Source of the DNA: Bacteroidota bacterium
Lineage (GTDB): Bacteria; Bacteroidota; Bacteroidia; Bacteroidales; UBA7960
NCBI GenBank assembly: GCA_018335675.1
Contig: JAGXRQ010000074.1
Span: 1 to 48,824 of the forward strand
DNA: 48,824 nt
Reading direction: 5' to 3'
Shown here: piece by piece, positions 35,494 to 44,088 of the stretch
How the letters are laid out: the number at the start of each line of letters is the position of its first letter
How positions within the stretch are numbered: position 1 is the stretch's first letter
Program-made: the position numbers and the translations under genes
The notes under the pieces: model-generated
Told to the model about the DNA's origin: nothing
Databases searched by the model: none
Seen by the model: only the letters and a program-made list of their open reading frames with translations

Positions 35494-36750
35494 ATGAAAA
35501 CAAAAGAAAAATTCTTAATTAATTTGCTGATTTGCATTTTTTTAAGTGCCTTTTGCTCAGTATCAACGTTCTCTCAAGCACCTGATCAAATTAGTTATCA
35601 GGCTGTTGTTAGGGATGCAAATAGTAATTTAGTTGTTAATTCAAATATCGGTATTAGGATTAGTATTCTAAAAGATGCAAACGATGGAGCTTCAGTATAT
35701 ACTGAAACTCAAATCGCAGAATCTAATGATAATGGATTAATTTCCATTGCCGTCGGCTCTGGTAGCTCTTCTGATGTATTTTCTAATATTGATTGGTCAG
35801 ATGGTCCATATTTTATAAAAACAGAAATTGACAAAAATGGTGGAACAAACTATACTATAACTGCTGTAAGCCAATTACTTAGTGTTCCATACGCTATTCA
35901 CTCTAAAACAGCCGAAAATGTTCCAATTGGTGGAGGATTGGGAGATTTATTGTATTGGGATGGCACCGAATGGGCTCCTATTTCTCCTGGAAAAAACAGA
36001 ACTGCACTGATATTATGTAATGGTGTTCCTAAATGGGGTGGATGCGACGACAGTGATAAACCAATTTTTAGAGTCGAAAATAAAAATGACATTAATGTTC
36101 TTGCTGTTTATACCGATGGTGTAGTTATTACAGCTGATGAAACTATTGGTAATAAATCCGGTCGAGGCGGCTTTGCAGTTGGAGGGTTTACTACTAACAA
36201 AGAAGATTTTCAAGATTTTCTGGTTATTAATCAAGATTCCGCAAGGGTATATATTAGGGAAGAAAATGATGCCGACAAATCCGGTCGAGGAGGCTTTGCT
36301 GTTGGCGGGTTTACTACTAACAAAGAAGGTGGTATTGATCTCTATTTTCAGGTTACAAGCGATACTACATATGTGTCTACTACCTTATTTGCGGGCGGGG
36401 ATTTATCTGTTTCAGGCGATGTGAATTTAGGTGGGTCTATTTCCAGCGTTCCAGTAGTGGAAACTATTGCTGCTTCTGGAATTACAAGCATTTCAGCCAA
36501 TTTAGGTGGTGTTGTAGTTGCTGATAACGGAAGTTTCGTTTTTGAAAGGGGAATCTATTACAGTGTATTGCCTGATCCGATTAATACAGGCATTAAGATA
36601 CCAATGGGTGAGGGCTTAGGTACATTTCTAGATAATGTGTTAGGATTATCTCCAGGCACTAATTATTATTTTGTTGCTTATGCAACAAATTCCAAGGGAA
36701 TAGCCTATGGTACTGTAATTTCATTTATGACTTTAGTCTCAAAAGAATAG
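35494..36750 (+). CDS. Secreted protein with shared N-terminal module, no FISUMP domain
   Basis: The third and shortest paralogue (418 residues), 29 nt after the previous gene. It has a signal peptide and the shared module (QISYQAVVRDANSNLV, LLSVPYAIHSKTAEN, LILCNGVPKWGGC, SGRGGFAVGGFTTNKE at about 222 and 263). A single fibronectin-like domain follows, ending GTNYYFVAYATNSKGIAYG. It lacks FISUMP and GLUG parts altogether. The three genes thus grade from very long to minimal with the same front end, suggesting the front end fixes location or assembly while the rest varies. No terminator is visible before the methionine sulfoxide reductase gene. Confidence 0.87.
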   Translation: MKTKEKFLINLLICIFLSAFCSVSTFSQAPDQISYQAVVRDANSNLVVNSNIGIRISILKDANDGASVYTETQIAESNDNGLISIAVGSGSSSDVFSNIDWSDGPYFIKTEIDKNGGTNYTITAVSQLLSVPYAIHSKTAENVPIGGGLGDLLYWDGTEWAPISPGKNRTALILCNGVPKWGGCDDSDKPIFRVENKNDINVLAVYTDGVVITADETIGNKSGRGGFAVGGFTTNKEDFQDFLVINQDSARVYIREENDADKSGRGGFAVGGFTTNKEGGIDLYFQVTSDTTYVSTTLFAGGDLSVSGDVNLGGSISSVPVVETIAASGITSISANLGGVVVADNGSFVFERGIYYSVLPDPINTGIKIPMGEGLGTFLDNVLGLSPGTNYYFVAYATNSKGIAYGTVISFMTLVSKE

Positions 36751-36784
36751 TTAAGAGTATTACTTTACTTCCTCGTTTCTAAAA

Positions 36785-37696
36785 ATGTTGATTATGAACA
36801 ATCTGCTAATTTGGTTGTTTCTCGCTTGTGTGTTTTTTTTAATTCCACCTGAAATGAAATTTAATAAACTAACAAGCGAGGAAGAAAGGGTTATCGTTTA
36901 TAAGGGCACTGAAATGCCTTTTAAAGGCGAGTATTATAAACATAAAGCTGTCGGTATTTATAAGTGTAAAAGATGTAATGACCCTCTGTATTTATCGTCC
37001 GATAAATTTGATGCTAATTGTGGTTGGCCTTCTTTTGATGATGAAATCACCGGAGCAGTTAAAAAACTAATTGATGCTGACGGTAGAAGAACTGAAATAG
37101 TTTGCGCAAATTGTGATGCTCATCTCGGTCATGTTTTTATTGGGGAAGGATTTACCGATAAAAATACACGACACTGTGTAAATTCAATATCAATGATATT
37201 TGAATCTTATGAAGTATCTGACACAGCTATATTTGCGGCTGGTTGTTTTTGGGGCGTTGAGTATTATTTTAAAAAACTTTCAGGTGTAAAGGAAGTTACT
37301 TCCGGTTATATTGGAGGGAAAACTGACAATCCATCATATCAGGAGGTTTGCACCGGAGAAACTGGTCACGCCGAAGCAGTTAAAGTTGTTTATGATTCTG
37401 AAAAAGTAAGCTACGAAAAATTAGTTAAATATTTTTTTGAAATCCACAACTTCGAGCAGTTAAACCGACAAGGCCCTGATATTGGCACTCAGTATCGTTC
37501 TGCGATTTTTGTTGAAAATGAATTTCAGAAATATCAGGCTCAAAGAATCATAGAGATATTAAAATCTAAAGGGTATAAAGTAGTTACCACTATAGAAGAT
37601 GCAAACGTGTTTTGGAAAGCTGAAAATTACCATCAGGATTATTACTTTAAAAAAGGCTCAACTCCTTATTGCCATTCTTATAAGAAGATTTTTTAA
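36785..37696 (+). CDS. msrBA: Secreted bifunctional methionine sulfoxide reductase MsrB-MsrA
   Basis: A 303-residue fusion. An N-terminal hydrophobic segment (LLIWLFLACVFFLIPP) suggests export or membrane anchoring. The MsrB domain (about 28-142) has zinc motifs CKRC and CANC, GWPSFDDEI and catalytic C131 in RHCVNS. The MsrA domain (about 148-300) has catalytic C154 in GCFWG, EVCTGETGHAEAV and a C-terminal CHSY. Together they repair both stereoisomers of oxidised methionine. Order B-A with a signal sequence points to periplasmic or surface protein repair, possibly of the large secreted proteins encoded just upstream. ATG 36794 is an alternative start. Its stop overlaps that of a convergent gene by 4 bp. 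Confidence 0.92.
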   Translation: MLIMNNLLIWLFLACVFFLIPPEMKFNKLTSEEERVIVYKGTEMPFKGEYYKHKAVGIYKCKRCNDPLYLSSDKFDANCGWPSFDDEITGAVKKLIDADGRRTEIVCANCDAHLGHVFIGEGFTDKNTRHCVNSISMIFESYEVSDTAIFAAGCFWGVEYYFKKLSGVKEVTSGYIGGKTDNPSYQEVCTGETGHAEAVKVVYDSEKVSYEKLVKYFFEIHNFEQLNRQGPDIGTQYRSAIFVENEFQKYQAQRIIEILKSKGYKVVTTIEDANVFWKAENYHQDYYFKKGSTPYCHSYKKIF

Positions 37697-38811
37697 AGGC
37701 ATTTTTCAATACTTTCCCATAAAAGCGTTGCAGCTTTCTCCCAGGTGTATTTGATTCTTTGAATGCGACCTTTCTCTATTAAGGAGTTTCTTAAATCTTT
37801 ATCATCGACCATTTTTATTAAAGCCTGGCTAATAGATTCAATCGAATATGGGTCGATGAGAATTGCTGCATCTCCTGATACCTCTGGCATTGAAGTAATG
37901 TTTGACGTAATTACAGGTACATCGCAATTCATCGCCTCTACTATTGGAATTCCAAAACCCTCAAATGTGCTGGGATATACCATCGCCAAAGCTGCTGCAG
38001 TTATTCTCCCAAGATCCTTTCGCGATTGCCTGCCAATAAAAAGCACTCTTTCTTTATACTCCATATTTTGAAAACTGCTATTATAGCATTTGGTTGAAAA
38101 CATTGGTGTGCCGGCAATTACAAGCTTAACGTCGTTTTTAGTTTCTTTACAAAAATTATCAAATGCTTCTAATAATCTTGATATATTCTTTCTTGGATTT
38201 AATGCTCCTACAAACAAAAAATAATCTGAACCCCCTGTAATTTCTTTTTTTATGGAATCCTTCTCTTGACTGTTAAGAGGTATAAATTCTTCACTGGCAC
38301 CATTGCAAAGTACATCTACTTTTTCAGGAGTTATTTTGTATGTTTTAACTATGTCATTTTTTGAAAATTCTGATACAGTTCCTAGTCTGCAACAATCCTT
38401 TATGTATTTAGGCATAAACCACTGATAAAACTTTCTTTCAAAGTACGGCACGTTTTCAGGGAAATGAACAAAATTAATGTCGTGAACAACAATATATGAT
38501 TTTATTGATTTTGGAACATTAAACCCATCCGGCGATATAAAAAGATCAATCTTATGCCTCCTGAGTATTGGTGGAATTAAAATCCTAAACCATAAATACC
38601 ATAAAAATGGATGCCTGCAAGGAATTTTTGTATATACAGCTTTTACATTATCTGAAAAGACAAAGTCTTTGTCATACGGCCTGTCGAAAATAAAAAGAAA
38701 GTTGTGCTCGGGATGAGCTTTAACAACTCTTTTTATTGTTTCGTATGTAAACCAGCCTATTCCTTCCATCTTGTCTCTCAGTAGTAGGCGAGTATTAACG
38801 GCAATGTTCAT
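37693..38811 (-). CDS. Family GT4 glycosyltransferase
   Basis: About 372 residues from ATG 38811, chosen because MNIAVNTRLLLRDKMEGIGWFTYE is the usual N-terminus; the frame extends 11 codons further upstream. The GT-B fold is visible: an N-terminal acceptor domain, then YFLFVGALNPRKNISRLLEAF opening the donor domain, and the E-x7-E motif in STFEGFGIPIVEAMNCDVPVITSN. It transfers an unknown sugar from a nucleotide donor. It is an isolated gene, not in a polysaccharide cluster. A near-match to the -7 element (CACTTTTG on the minus strand, 38842-38849) lies 31 bp upstream. Confidence 0.88.
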   Translation of the reverse strand: MNIAVNTRLLLRDKMEGIGWFTYETIKRVVKAHPEHNFLFIFDRPYDKDFVFSDNVKAVYTKIPCRHPFLWYLWFRILIPPILRRHKIDLFISPDGFNVPKSIKSYIVVHDINFVHFPENVPYFERKFYQWFMPKYIKDCCRLGTVSEFSKNDIVKTYKITPEKVDVLCNGASEEFIPLNSQEKDSIKKEITGGSDYFLFVGALNPRKNISRLLEAFDNFCKETKNDVKLVIAGTPMFSTKCYNSSFQNMEYKERVLFIGRQSRKDLGRITAAALAMVYPSTFEGFGIPIVEAMNCDVPVITSNITSMPEVSGDAAILIDPYSIESISQALIKMVDDKDLRNSLIEKGRIQRIKYTWEKAATLLWESIEKCL

Positions 38812-38962
38812 TATTGTGTATATTAAATCAACCTTATTTCGCAAAAGTGCAACTTTTTTTTTAAAATTGTACTATAATTAACTCATTTCAATAAAGCCTA
38901 AAAATCGTTTTTCAACCAAACATAGTTTTATGTTATTTGTTTAATTATAAAACACCATAATT

Positions 38963-39004
38963 CTCAACCTCAGCCTTAACCTTAATTTTAATCTTAATCT
39001 TAAC
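38963..39004. repeat. Seven tandem hexamers directly before the copA-like start codon
   Basis: Seven 6-bp units of the type CTTAAC/CTTAAT/CTCAAC run without a break and end 3 nt before the ATG at 39008. They occupy the place where a ribosome binding site would lie. Confidence 0.8.
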
Positions 39005-39007
39005 CAA

Positions 39008-41137
39008 ATGTCTGATAAAAGAATAAAAATAGCAAAACTCGGAGTTTCAGGGATGAACTGTACTAATTGCGCTTTGGGTGTTAAAAGGTCTTTAGAAAAA
39101 GCGGGTTATAAAGATGTTAGTGTTGAATTTGCATCTGAAGAGGCAACATTTTCAATTAGCAATGAAGATGAAATTCAAAATGCCAAACAAATTATATCTT
39201 CTTTAGGATATAAGGTTTGGGAAAATAATGGTAAAGAAGAAAAACCCAAAGGCTGGTCTTCTATTGAAAAGAAATTTTGGTTTACAGCTGTATTCACAAT
39301 TCCATTGGTATTAGCAATGTTTTTACCTTGGGGATTTATGCATAATGATATTTTTCAGCTTGGGCTTACTATCCCTGTTTTTATAGTTGGGTTTTCTCAC
39401 TTTGGCAAAAGCGCATACTATTCTATAAAGTCTGGTGTAACAAATATGGATGTACTTATATTTATGGGAACTACAGCGGCTTTTGTTTATAGCTTGATAG
39501 GTACAATTAACGGACTAGGACACGATTACCTCTTCTATGAAACTTCTGCCAGTATTATCTCTTTGGTTCTTCTCGGAAATATGCTCGAACATAAAGCAGT
39601 TAATAAGACAACTTCCGCAATTGATGATTTGATTAGCCTTCAGAAAAATACTGCAAAAATCATTACTCAGGAAATGCACGAAGGAGCTGAATCAATTGAA
39701 GAAGTGGATGCTGCTCTTGTGAAAAAAGGTGATAAAGTTTTAGTAAACTCCGGCGATAAAATTCCTGTTGATGGAATTGTCTATTGGGGAGGGGGTAGCA
39801 TTGATGAAAGTATGATTTCCGGCGAAAGTATTCCTGTAGATAAAACAAAAGGGATGAACGTTGTTGCGGGAACTATTTTAGTAAGTGGAAATATTAAAGT
39901 TGAAACTACAGCCTCCGGAAACAAAACAGTTTTAGCCCAAATTATTGATATGGTAAAAACTGCTCAAAAAGATAAACCTAAATTGCAAAATCTTGCAGAT
40001 AAAATCAGTAGTATTTTTGTTCCTCTGGTTTTGGGAATAGCTATATTGACATTCGTTGGATGGTTCTTTGTGGGAAGCCTCGAATTTAAGGATGCTTTGA
40101 TGAGAAGTATTGCTGTTTTGGTTATCGCTTGCCCTTGTGCACTCGGATTAGCAATTCCTACTGCTGTTGTTGTAGGACTTGGACGAACGGCAAAAAACGG
40201 CATTTTGCTTAAAGGTGCCTCTGGTTTCGACAAACTTAATAATATAAATGCTGTTGTTTTTGATAAAACAGGAACTCTTACATCAGGAAATTTTTTCATC
40301 AGAAATATTAATTCATACAATTATGATGTTGAGGAAATAAAGAAAATTCTTTATAGTCTTGAAAAACACTCATCTCATCCAATTGCAAATGCAATTGTTA
40401 AGGAGTTGAAAGGAACTAAAGAAATTAAAGTTCAATCAGTTGAAGAGATAAGGGGAGTTGGAATTAGTGCTTCAGATGTTGAAGGAAATTTATACTCGGT
40501 TGGTTCTTTTAGCATAGCTAATCATTTGACACAGGAAAGCAATCACAATATTTATGTAATAAGGAATAATGATTTAATTGCAACAATCGACATTCAGGAT
40601 GAAATAAAACCGGAAGCTGAACGCGCTATTATTTATTTGAAAACAAGAGGAATAAAGCCAATTATGCTTAGTGGAGATAAAGAACTAAGATGCAAGGAAG
40701 TTGCAGATAAATTAGGAATTGAAGAGTATTATTCTGAGAAAATGCCTTCAGAGAAGCTTGAAATTATCGATAAAATATCTCTGCATTATAAAGTTGCTAT
40801 GGTTGGAGACGGCATTAATGATGCTCCTGCGCTTGCAAAAGCATACGTAGGAATTAGTATGAGCAACGCAACACAAATTGCTGTAAATACGGCAGAAGTA
40901 GTTTTGCTAAAAGGTGATTTGTCATTAATGGCAAATGCATTCCATATTTCAGGATTAACTCAGCGTACAATTAAAGAAAATTTATTCTGGGCATTCTTTT
41001 ATAATGTTGCGTCTATTCCATTGGCAGTTATTGGTCTTCTAACTCCCATAGTTGCAGCTGCTGCTATGGCAATTTCTGATGTTATTGTTGTTTTTAATTC
41101 TTTAAGGTTGAAAAGGCGCCGAAGAAAAATCAAATAA
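39008..41137 (+). CDS. copA: Copper-type P1B ATPase
   Basis: A 709-residue heavy-metal pump. The N-terminal metal-binding HMA domain has GMNCTNCA (C18, C21). Membrane helices follow, with the actuator TGES-type motif present as SGES (MISGESIPVDKT), the ion-site CPC at 375-377 in ACPCALGLAIPT, phosphorylation D419 in DKTGTLT, the HP motif in KHSSHPIAN and the hinge GDGINDAPALAKA. CPC plus HMA points to monovalent copper (or silver) export. It has only one HMA domain and an RLKRRRRK basic C-terminus. No regulator or chaperone gene is adjacent. A hexamer array abuts its start. Confidence 0.92.
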   Translation: MSDKRIKIAKLGVSGMNCTNCALGVKRSLEKAGYKDVSVEFASEEATFSISNEDEIQNAKQIISSLGYKVWENNGKEEKPKGWSSIEKKFWFTAVFTIPLVLAMFLPWGFMHNDIFQLGLTIPVFIVGFSHFGKSAYYSIKSGVTNMDVLIFMGTTAAFVYSLIGTINGLGHDYLFYETSASIISLVLLGNMLEHKAVNKTTSAIDDLISLQKNTAKIITQEMHEGAESIEEVDAALVKKGDKVLVNSGDKIPVDGIVYWGGGSIDESMISGESIPVDKTKGMNVVAGTILVSGNIKVETTASGNKTVLAQIIDMVKTAQKDKPKLQNLADKISSIFVPLVLGIAILTFVGWFFVGSLEFKDALMRSIAVLVIACPCALGLAIPTAVVVGLGRTAKNGILLKGASGFDKLNNINAVVFDKTGTLTSGNFFIRNINSYNYDVEEIKKILYSLEKHSSHPIANAIVKELKGTKEIKVQSVEEIRGVGISASDVEGNLYSVGSFSIANHLTQESNHNIYVIRNNDLIATIDIQDEIKPEAERAIIYLKTRGIKPIMLSGDKELRCKEVADKLGIEEYYSEKMPSEKLEIIDKISLHYKVAMVGDGINDAPALAKAYVGISMSNATQIAVNTAEVVLLKGDLSLMANAFHISGLTQRTIKENLFWAFFYNVASIPLAVIGLLTPIVAAAAMAISDVIVVFNSLRLKRRRRKIK

Positions 41138-41154
41138 TGATTGGTGTAAAAAAA

Positions 41155-41184
41155 TTTAGAGACGCCATGCTTGGCGTCTCTAAA
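41155..41184. terminator. Perfect 12-bp palindrome between copA and rho; REP-related
   Basis: TTTAGAGACGCC (41155-41166) pairs perfectly with its complement at 41173-41184 around ATGCTT. Flanking A and T bases allow termination of both convergent genes. The GAGACGCC core resembles the GAGACGCGCC palindromes near the RAYT gene, so it may be a derived REP element used as a terminator. Confidence 0.8.
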
Positions 41185-41214
41185 ACAATTATTTATTGAA
41201 AATAAAATATTCAA

Positions 41215-42942
41215 TTAACCATTCATAGATAATAGAAATTCTCCATTATCTTTTGTGTGTTTTATTCTCTCAAGTAAAAACTCCATTGCCTCAAGAGGAG
41301 TCATATCAGCCATGAATTTTCTTAAAACCCAGATTCTATTCATGATATCCTTATCAATAAGAAGATCTTCTCTCCTCGTTCCGGATGCAACAATGTCAAT
41401 AGCAGGGAAAATACGTTTGTTAGAAATTTTTCTATCGAGTTGTAGTTCCATGTTGCCTGTTCCTTTAAACTCTTCGAAAATAACTTCATCCATTTTTGAT
41501 ACTGTATCAATAAGTGCTGTGGCAATAATTGATAGTGAACCTCCATTTTCAATATTACGTGCAGCTCCAAAAAATCTTTTAGGTTTGTGTAATGCATTAG
41601 CGTCAACACCACCCGACAATACCTTACCTGAAGCAGGAGCAACTGTGTTAAATGCTCTTGCTAAACGTGTAATACTGTCAAGTAAAATTACAACATCATG
41701 TCCGCATTCAACCATTCTTTTTGCTTTTTCCAGCACTATATTAGAAATCTTAACATGTCTTTCTGCAGGCTCGTCAAATGTTGATGCAATAACCTCCGCT
41801 TTAACATTACGTGCCATTTCAGTAACCTCTTCAGGTCGCTCGTCAACTAGCAGAACTATCAAATAAACTTCCGGATGGTTGGCTGCAATTGCATTGGCAA
41901 TATCTTGCAATAATATCGTTTTACCGGTTTTTGGTTGGGCAACAATTAATCCACGCTGTCCCTTGCCAATTGGGGCAAACATATCAATTACCCTTACCGA
42001 CATTGGAGCATTATAGTGTCCTGTTATGTTAAATTTCTCTTCTGGGAATAGTGGTGTAAGAAAATCGAATGGAACTCTGTCGCGAACTTCAGCGGGGTTT
42101 CTTCCGTTTATTTTTTCAACTTTTATAAGTGGAAAATATTTTTCATTTTCTTTTGGAGGTCTTATGCCACCATTAACAGTATCTCCCGTTTTCAAGCCGA
42201 ATAGCTTGATCTGGCTTTGAGAAACATAAATATCATCGGGTGAGTTAAGGTAATTATAGTCAGATGACCTTAAAAACCCATAACCATCAGGCATTATCTC
42301 AAGAACTCCTTCAGCAGAAATTATTCCATCAAACTCATATACGTGCTCATTTGTTCTTCTCTCAGTCTTATGCCTAAAAGTACCTTGTTCTTTTGGGTCG
42401 GTTCTTTGTTGCGCTCCTTCTTTGTCTGGGTTTATTTCTCTTGATTCAACAGGTTTTTCAGATTCAACAACATTTTCCTTTGTTTCGGTAAAGTCTGTTA
42501 CAATCGCAATTTCTCCTTCATCAAATAATGTTGTTGGAACCTCAAACATAGGATCCTCTATTTTTGCCTTTGGTTTGTTTTCTTTATTTTCAGACTTTTC
42601 TACGTTTTTCCATGAATTAGGGTTAGATGCAGGTTTCTCTTTGGTGTCTTTATCTTTGAAATCCTTACCTTTAATATCTTTTTCTTCATTATCTGGCTTA
42701 GCTTTTATCCTCTCTCTTGGAGTATTCCGCATATTGTCTTTTTTGAACTTATCGTTACGGTGACCTTGTTTTTTTTGCTCATTTTTAAGAATTTCAGCAG
42801 AAGGGTTTAATGCTTGAGCATCAAGTATTTTGTAAATAAGGTCTTCCTTCTTTAATGAATCAACCTTCTTTATATCAAGAGTTTTGGCAATTTCTTTTAG
42901 CTCTGATAAAAGTTTGTTGTTAAGTGTAATAATGTCGTACAT
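41215..42942 (-). CDS. rho: Transcription termination factor Rho
   Basis: A 575-residue protein, longer than the roughly 420 residues of E. coli Rho. The N-terminal Rho_N helices (about 1-45) are followed by a charged, low-complexity insertion (about 46-205, rich in Lys, Glu, Asp, Asn). Then come the cold-shock-like RNA-binding domain ([16 protein letters not shown]) and the hexameric helicase domain with Walker [10 protein letters not shown], Walker [15 protein letters not shown] and the Q/R loops. Such an insertion is known in Bacteroidota Rho and has been linked to phase separation in Bacteroides. A predicted promoter at 43123 gives a long leader. Confidence 0.96.
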   Translation of the reverse strand: MYDIITLNNKLLSELKEIAKTLDIKKVDSLKKEDLIYKILDAQALNPSAEILKNEQKKQGHRNDKFKKDNMRNTPRERIKAKPDNEEKDIKGKDFKDKDTKEKPASNPNSWKNVEKSENKENKPKAKIEDPMFEVPTTLFDEGEIAIVTDFTETKENVVESEKPVESREINPDKEGAQQRTDPKEQGTFRHKTERRTNEHVYEFDGIISAEGVLEIMPDGYGFLRSSDYNYLNSPDDIYVSQSQIKLFGLKTGDTVNGGIRPPKENEKYFPLIKVEKINGRNPAEVRDRVPFDFLTPLFPEEKFNITGHYNAPMSVRVIDMFAPIGKGQRGLIVAQPKTGKTILLQDIANAIAANHPEVYLIVLLVDERPEEVTEMARNVKAEVIASTFDEPAERHVKISNIVLEKAKRMVECGHDVVILLDSITRLARAFNTVAPASGKVLSGGVDANALHKPKRFFGAARNIENGGSLSIIATALIDTVSKMDEVIFEEFKGTGNMELQLDRKISNKRIFPAIDIVASGTRREDLLIDKDIMNRIWVLRKFMADMTPLEAMEFLLERIKHTKDNGEFLLSMNG

Positions 42943-43122
42943 GTTTTTTTATTAATGATTTTAATTTATAGACAAATTCTAAGTTGTATAGCAGCAATAA
43001 GAATGCAATATATGTTTTTGGATTATATAAAAACTAACCACCTGACCCCACAAATTTTCGGAAAAATATTTTGATTTTTTACTAAGAATAAAGCTTTGAA
43101 TGTTTAATGCAGAAATTCGAGG

Positions 43123-43130
43123 CAAATATA
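43123..43130 (-). promoter_or_regulatory. -7 promoter element of rho
   Basis: Reads TATATTTG on the minus strand, an exact TAnnTTTG match. It implies a leader of about 170 nt, in which autoregulation by Rho would be possible. Confidence 0.45.
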
Positions 43131-43200
43131 AGTATTATAAAAATAACAAAAAAATAAATGTGTTTTTTTGAAAAAAAATATGACTTTTGAAGGAGTAATA

Positions 43201-44070
43201 ATGAATGTGTTTTATAAATATAATGGAATTATGAATAAAGAGATTTTTATAGAAAAAGCAACCGGGGAAAAACAGATATTTGATCGACAAAAGCTTTATA
43301 ATTCTCTCAATAGGGCAGGTGCCTCTGAAGTTGTTATAGAAAAAGTGATTTCTGAAATACTTGATAATCTGTATAATGGGATTTCTACAAGGGAAATATA
43401 TAAAGATGCATTTAGACTTTTAAAAAAATATAAGAGCTCAAATGCAGCTAGATATAGCTTGAAAAAGGCTATAATGGAATTGGGACCAACTGGTTACCCA
43501 TTCGAAGTGTTTGTTTCTCACATACTAGCAAAACTGGGATTCTCAGTGGAGGTTGGGAAGATAGTGCAAGGTAAATGCATAACCCATGAAGTTGATGTTA
43601 TTGCATCTGCAAATAATACTCAGTATCTGGTAGAGTGTAAATATTATAATAGTTTGGGCAAATATGCAAATGTTCAAGTGCCTCTCTATATTAGAAGCAG
43701 GGTTGATGATATTGTTGCATACAGAAAGAATCTTCCGGAATTTAAGGATACAAATTTTTTTGGTTGGGTAGTTACTAATACTAGGTTTACTGATGATGCT
43801 TTGAAGTATGGATTGTGCGCTGGCTTGAATCTCTTAGGATGGGACATTCCCAAAAACAAAGGGCTGAAAGACCTGATTGAAAAATCTGACCTTTTTCCAA
43901 TAACAGTTCTAACCAATCTTAATAAAAAAGACAAATCATTTCTGCTTAATAAGGAAGTAATTCTATGCAAACAACTTATAGATTCGCCTGAAACTTTAGA
44001 CGAATTAAATGTGAGTACAGCAAAAAAGAAACAAATTCTTGGTGAATTGAAGGACCTTATGAATTACTAA
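43201..44070 (+). CDS. ATP-cone domain fused to a restriction-endonuclease-like (PD-(D/E)XK) domain
   Basis: About 289 residues. ATG 43201 is chosen because AAGGAG ends 6 nt upstream; ATG 43231 is an alternative. Residues about 11-100 form an ATP-cone (KATGEKQIFDRQKLYNSLNRAGAS ... YSLKKAI), the nucleotide-sensing domain of ribonucleotide reductases and NrdR. The rest has a Mrr-like nuclease core: FEVFVSHILAKLGFSV, THEVDVIA and YLVECKYY (the D...ExK catalytic pattern). An NTRFT segment in GWVVTNTRFTDDA is also typical of Mrr-like folds. The C-terminal region is helical and ends in a possible helix-hairpin. It might cleave DNA in response to nucleotide levels; no methylase is adjacent. Confidence 0.8.
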   Translation: MNVFYKYNGIMNKEIFIEKATGEKQIFDRQKLYNSLNRAGASEVVIEKVISEILDNLYNGISTREIYKDAFRLLKKYKSSNAARYSLKKAIMELGPTGYPFEVFVSHILAKLGFSVEVGKIVQGKCITHEVDVIASANNTQYLVECKYYNSLGKYANVQVPLYIRSRVDDIVAYRKNLPEFKDTNFFGWVVTNTRFTDDALKYGLCAGLNLLGWDIPKNKGLKDLIEKSDLFPITVLTNLNKKDKSFLLNKEVILCKQLIDSPETLDELNVSTAKKKQILGELKDLMNY

Positions 44071-44088
44071 GTGTTGAATCTTGTTTTT

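Noticed and set aside
43201-44070. Classical restriction-modification system
   Set aside because: No methyltransferase or specificity gene is adjacent, and the fusion to an ATP-cone suggests another role.
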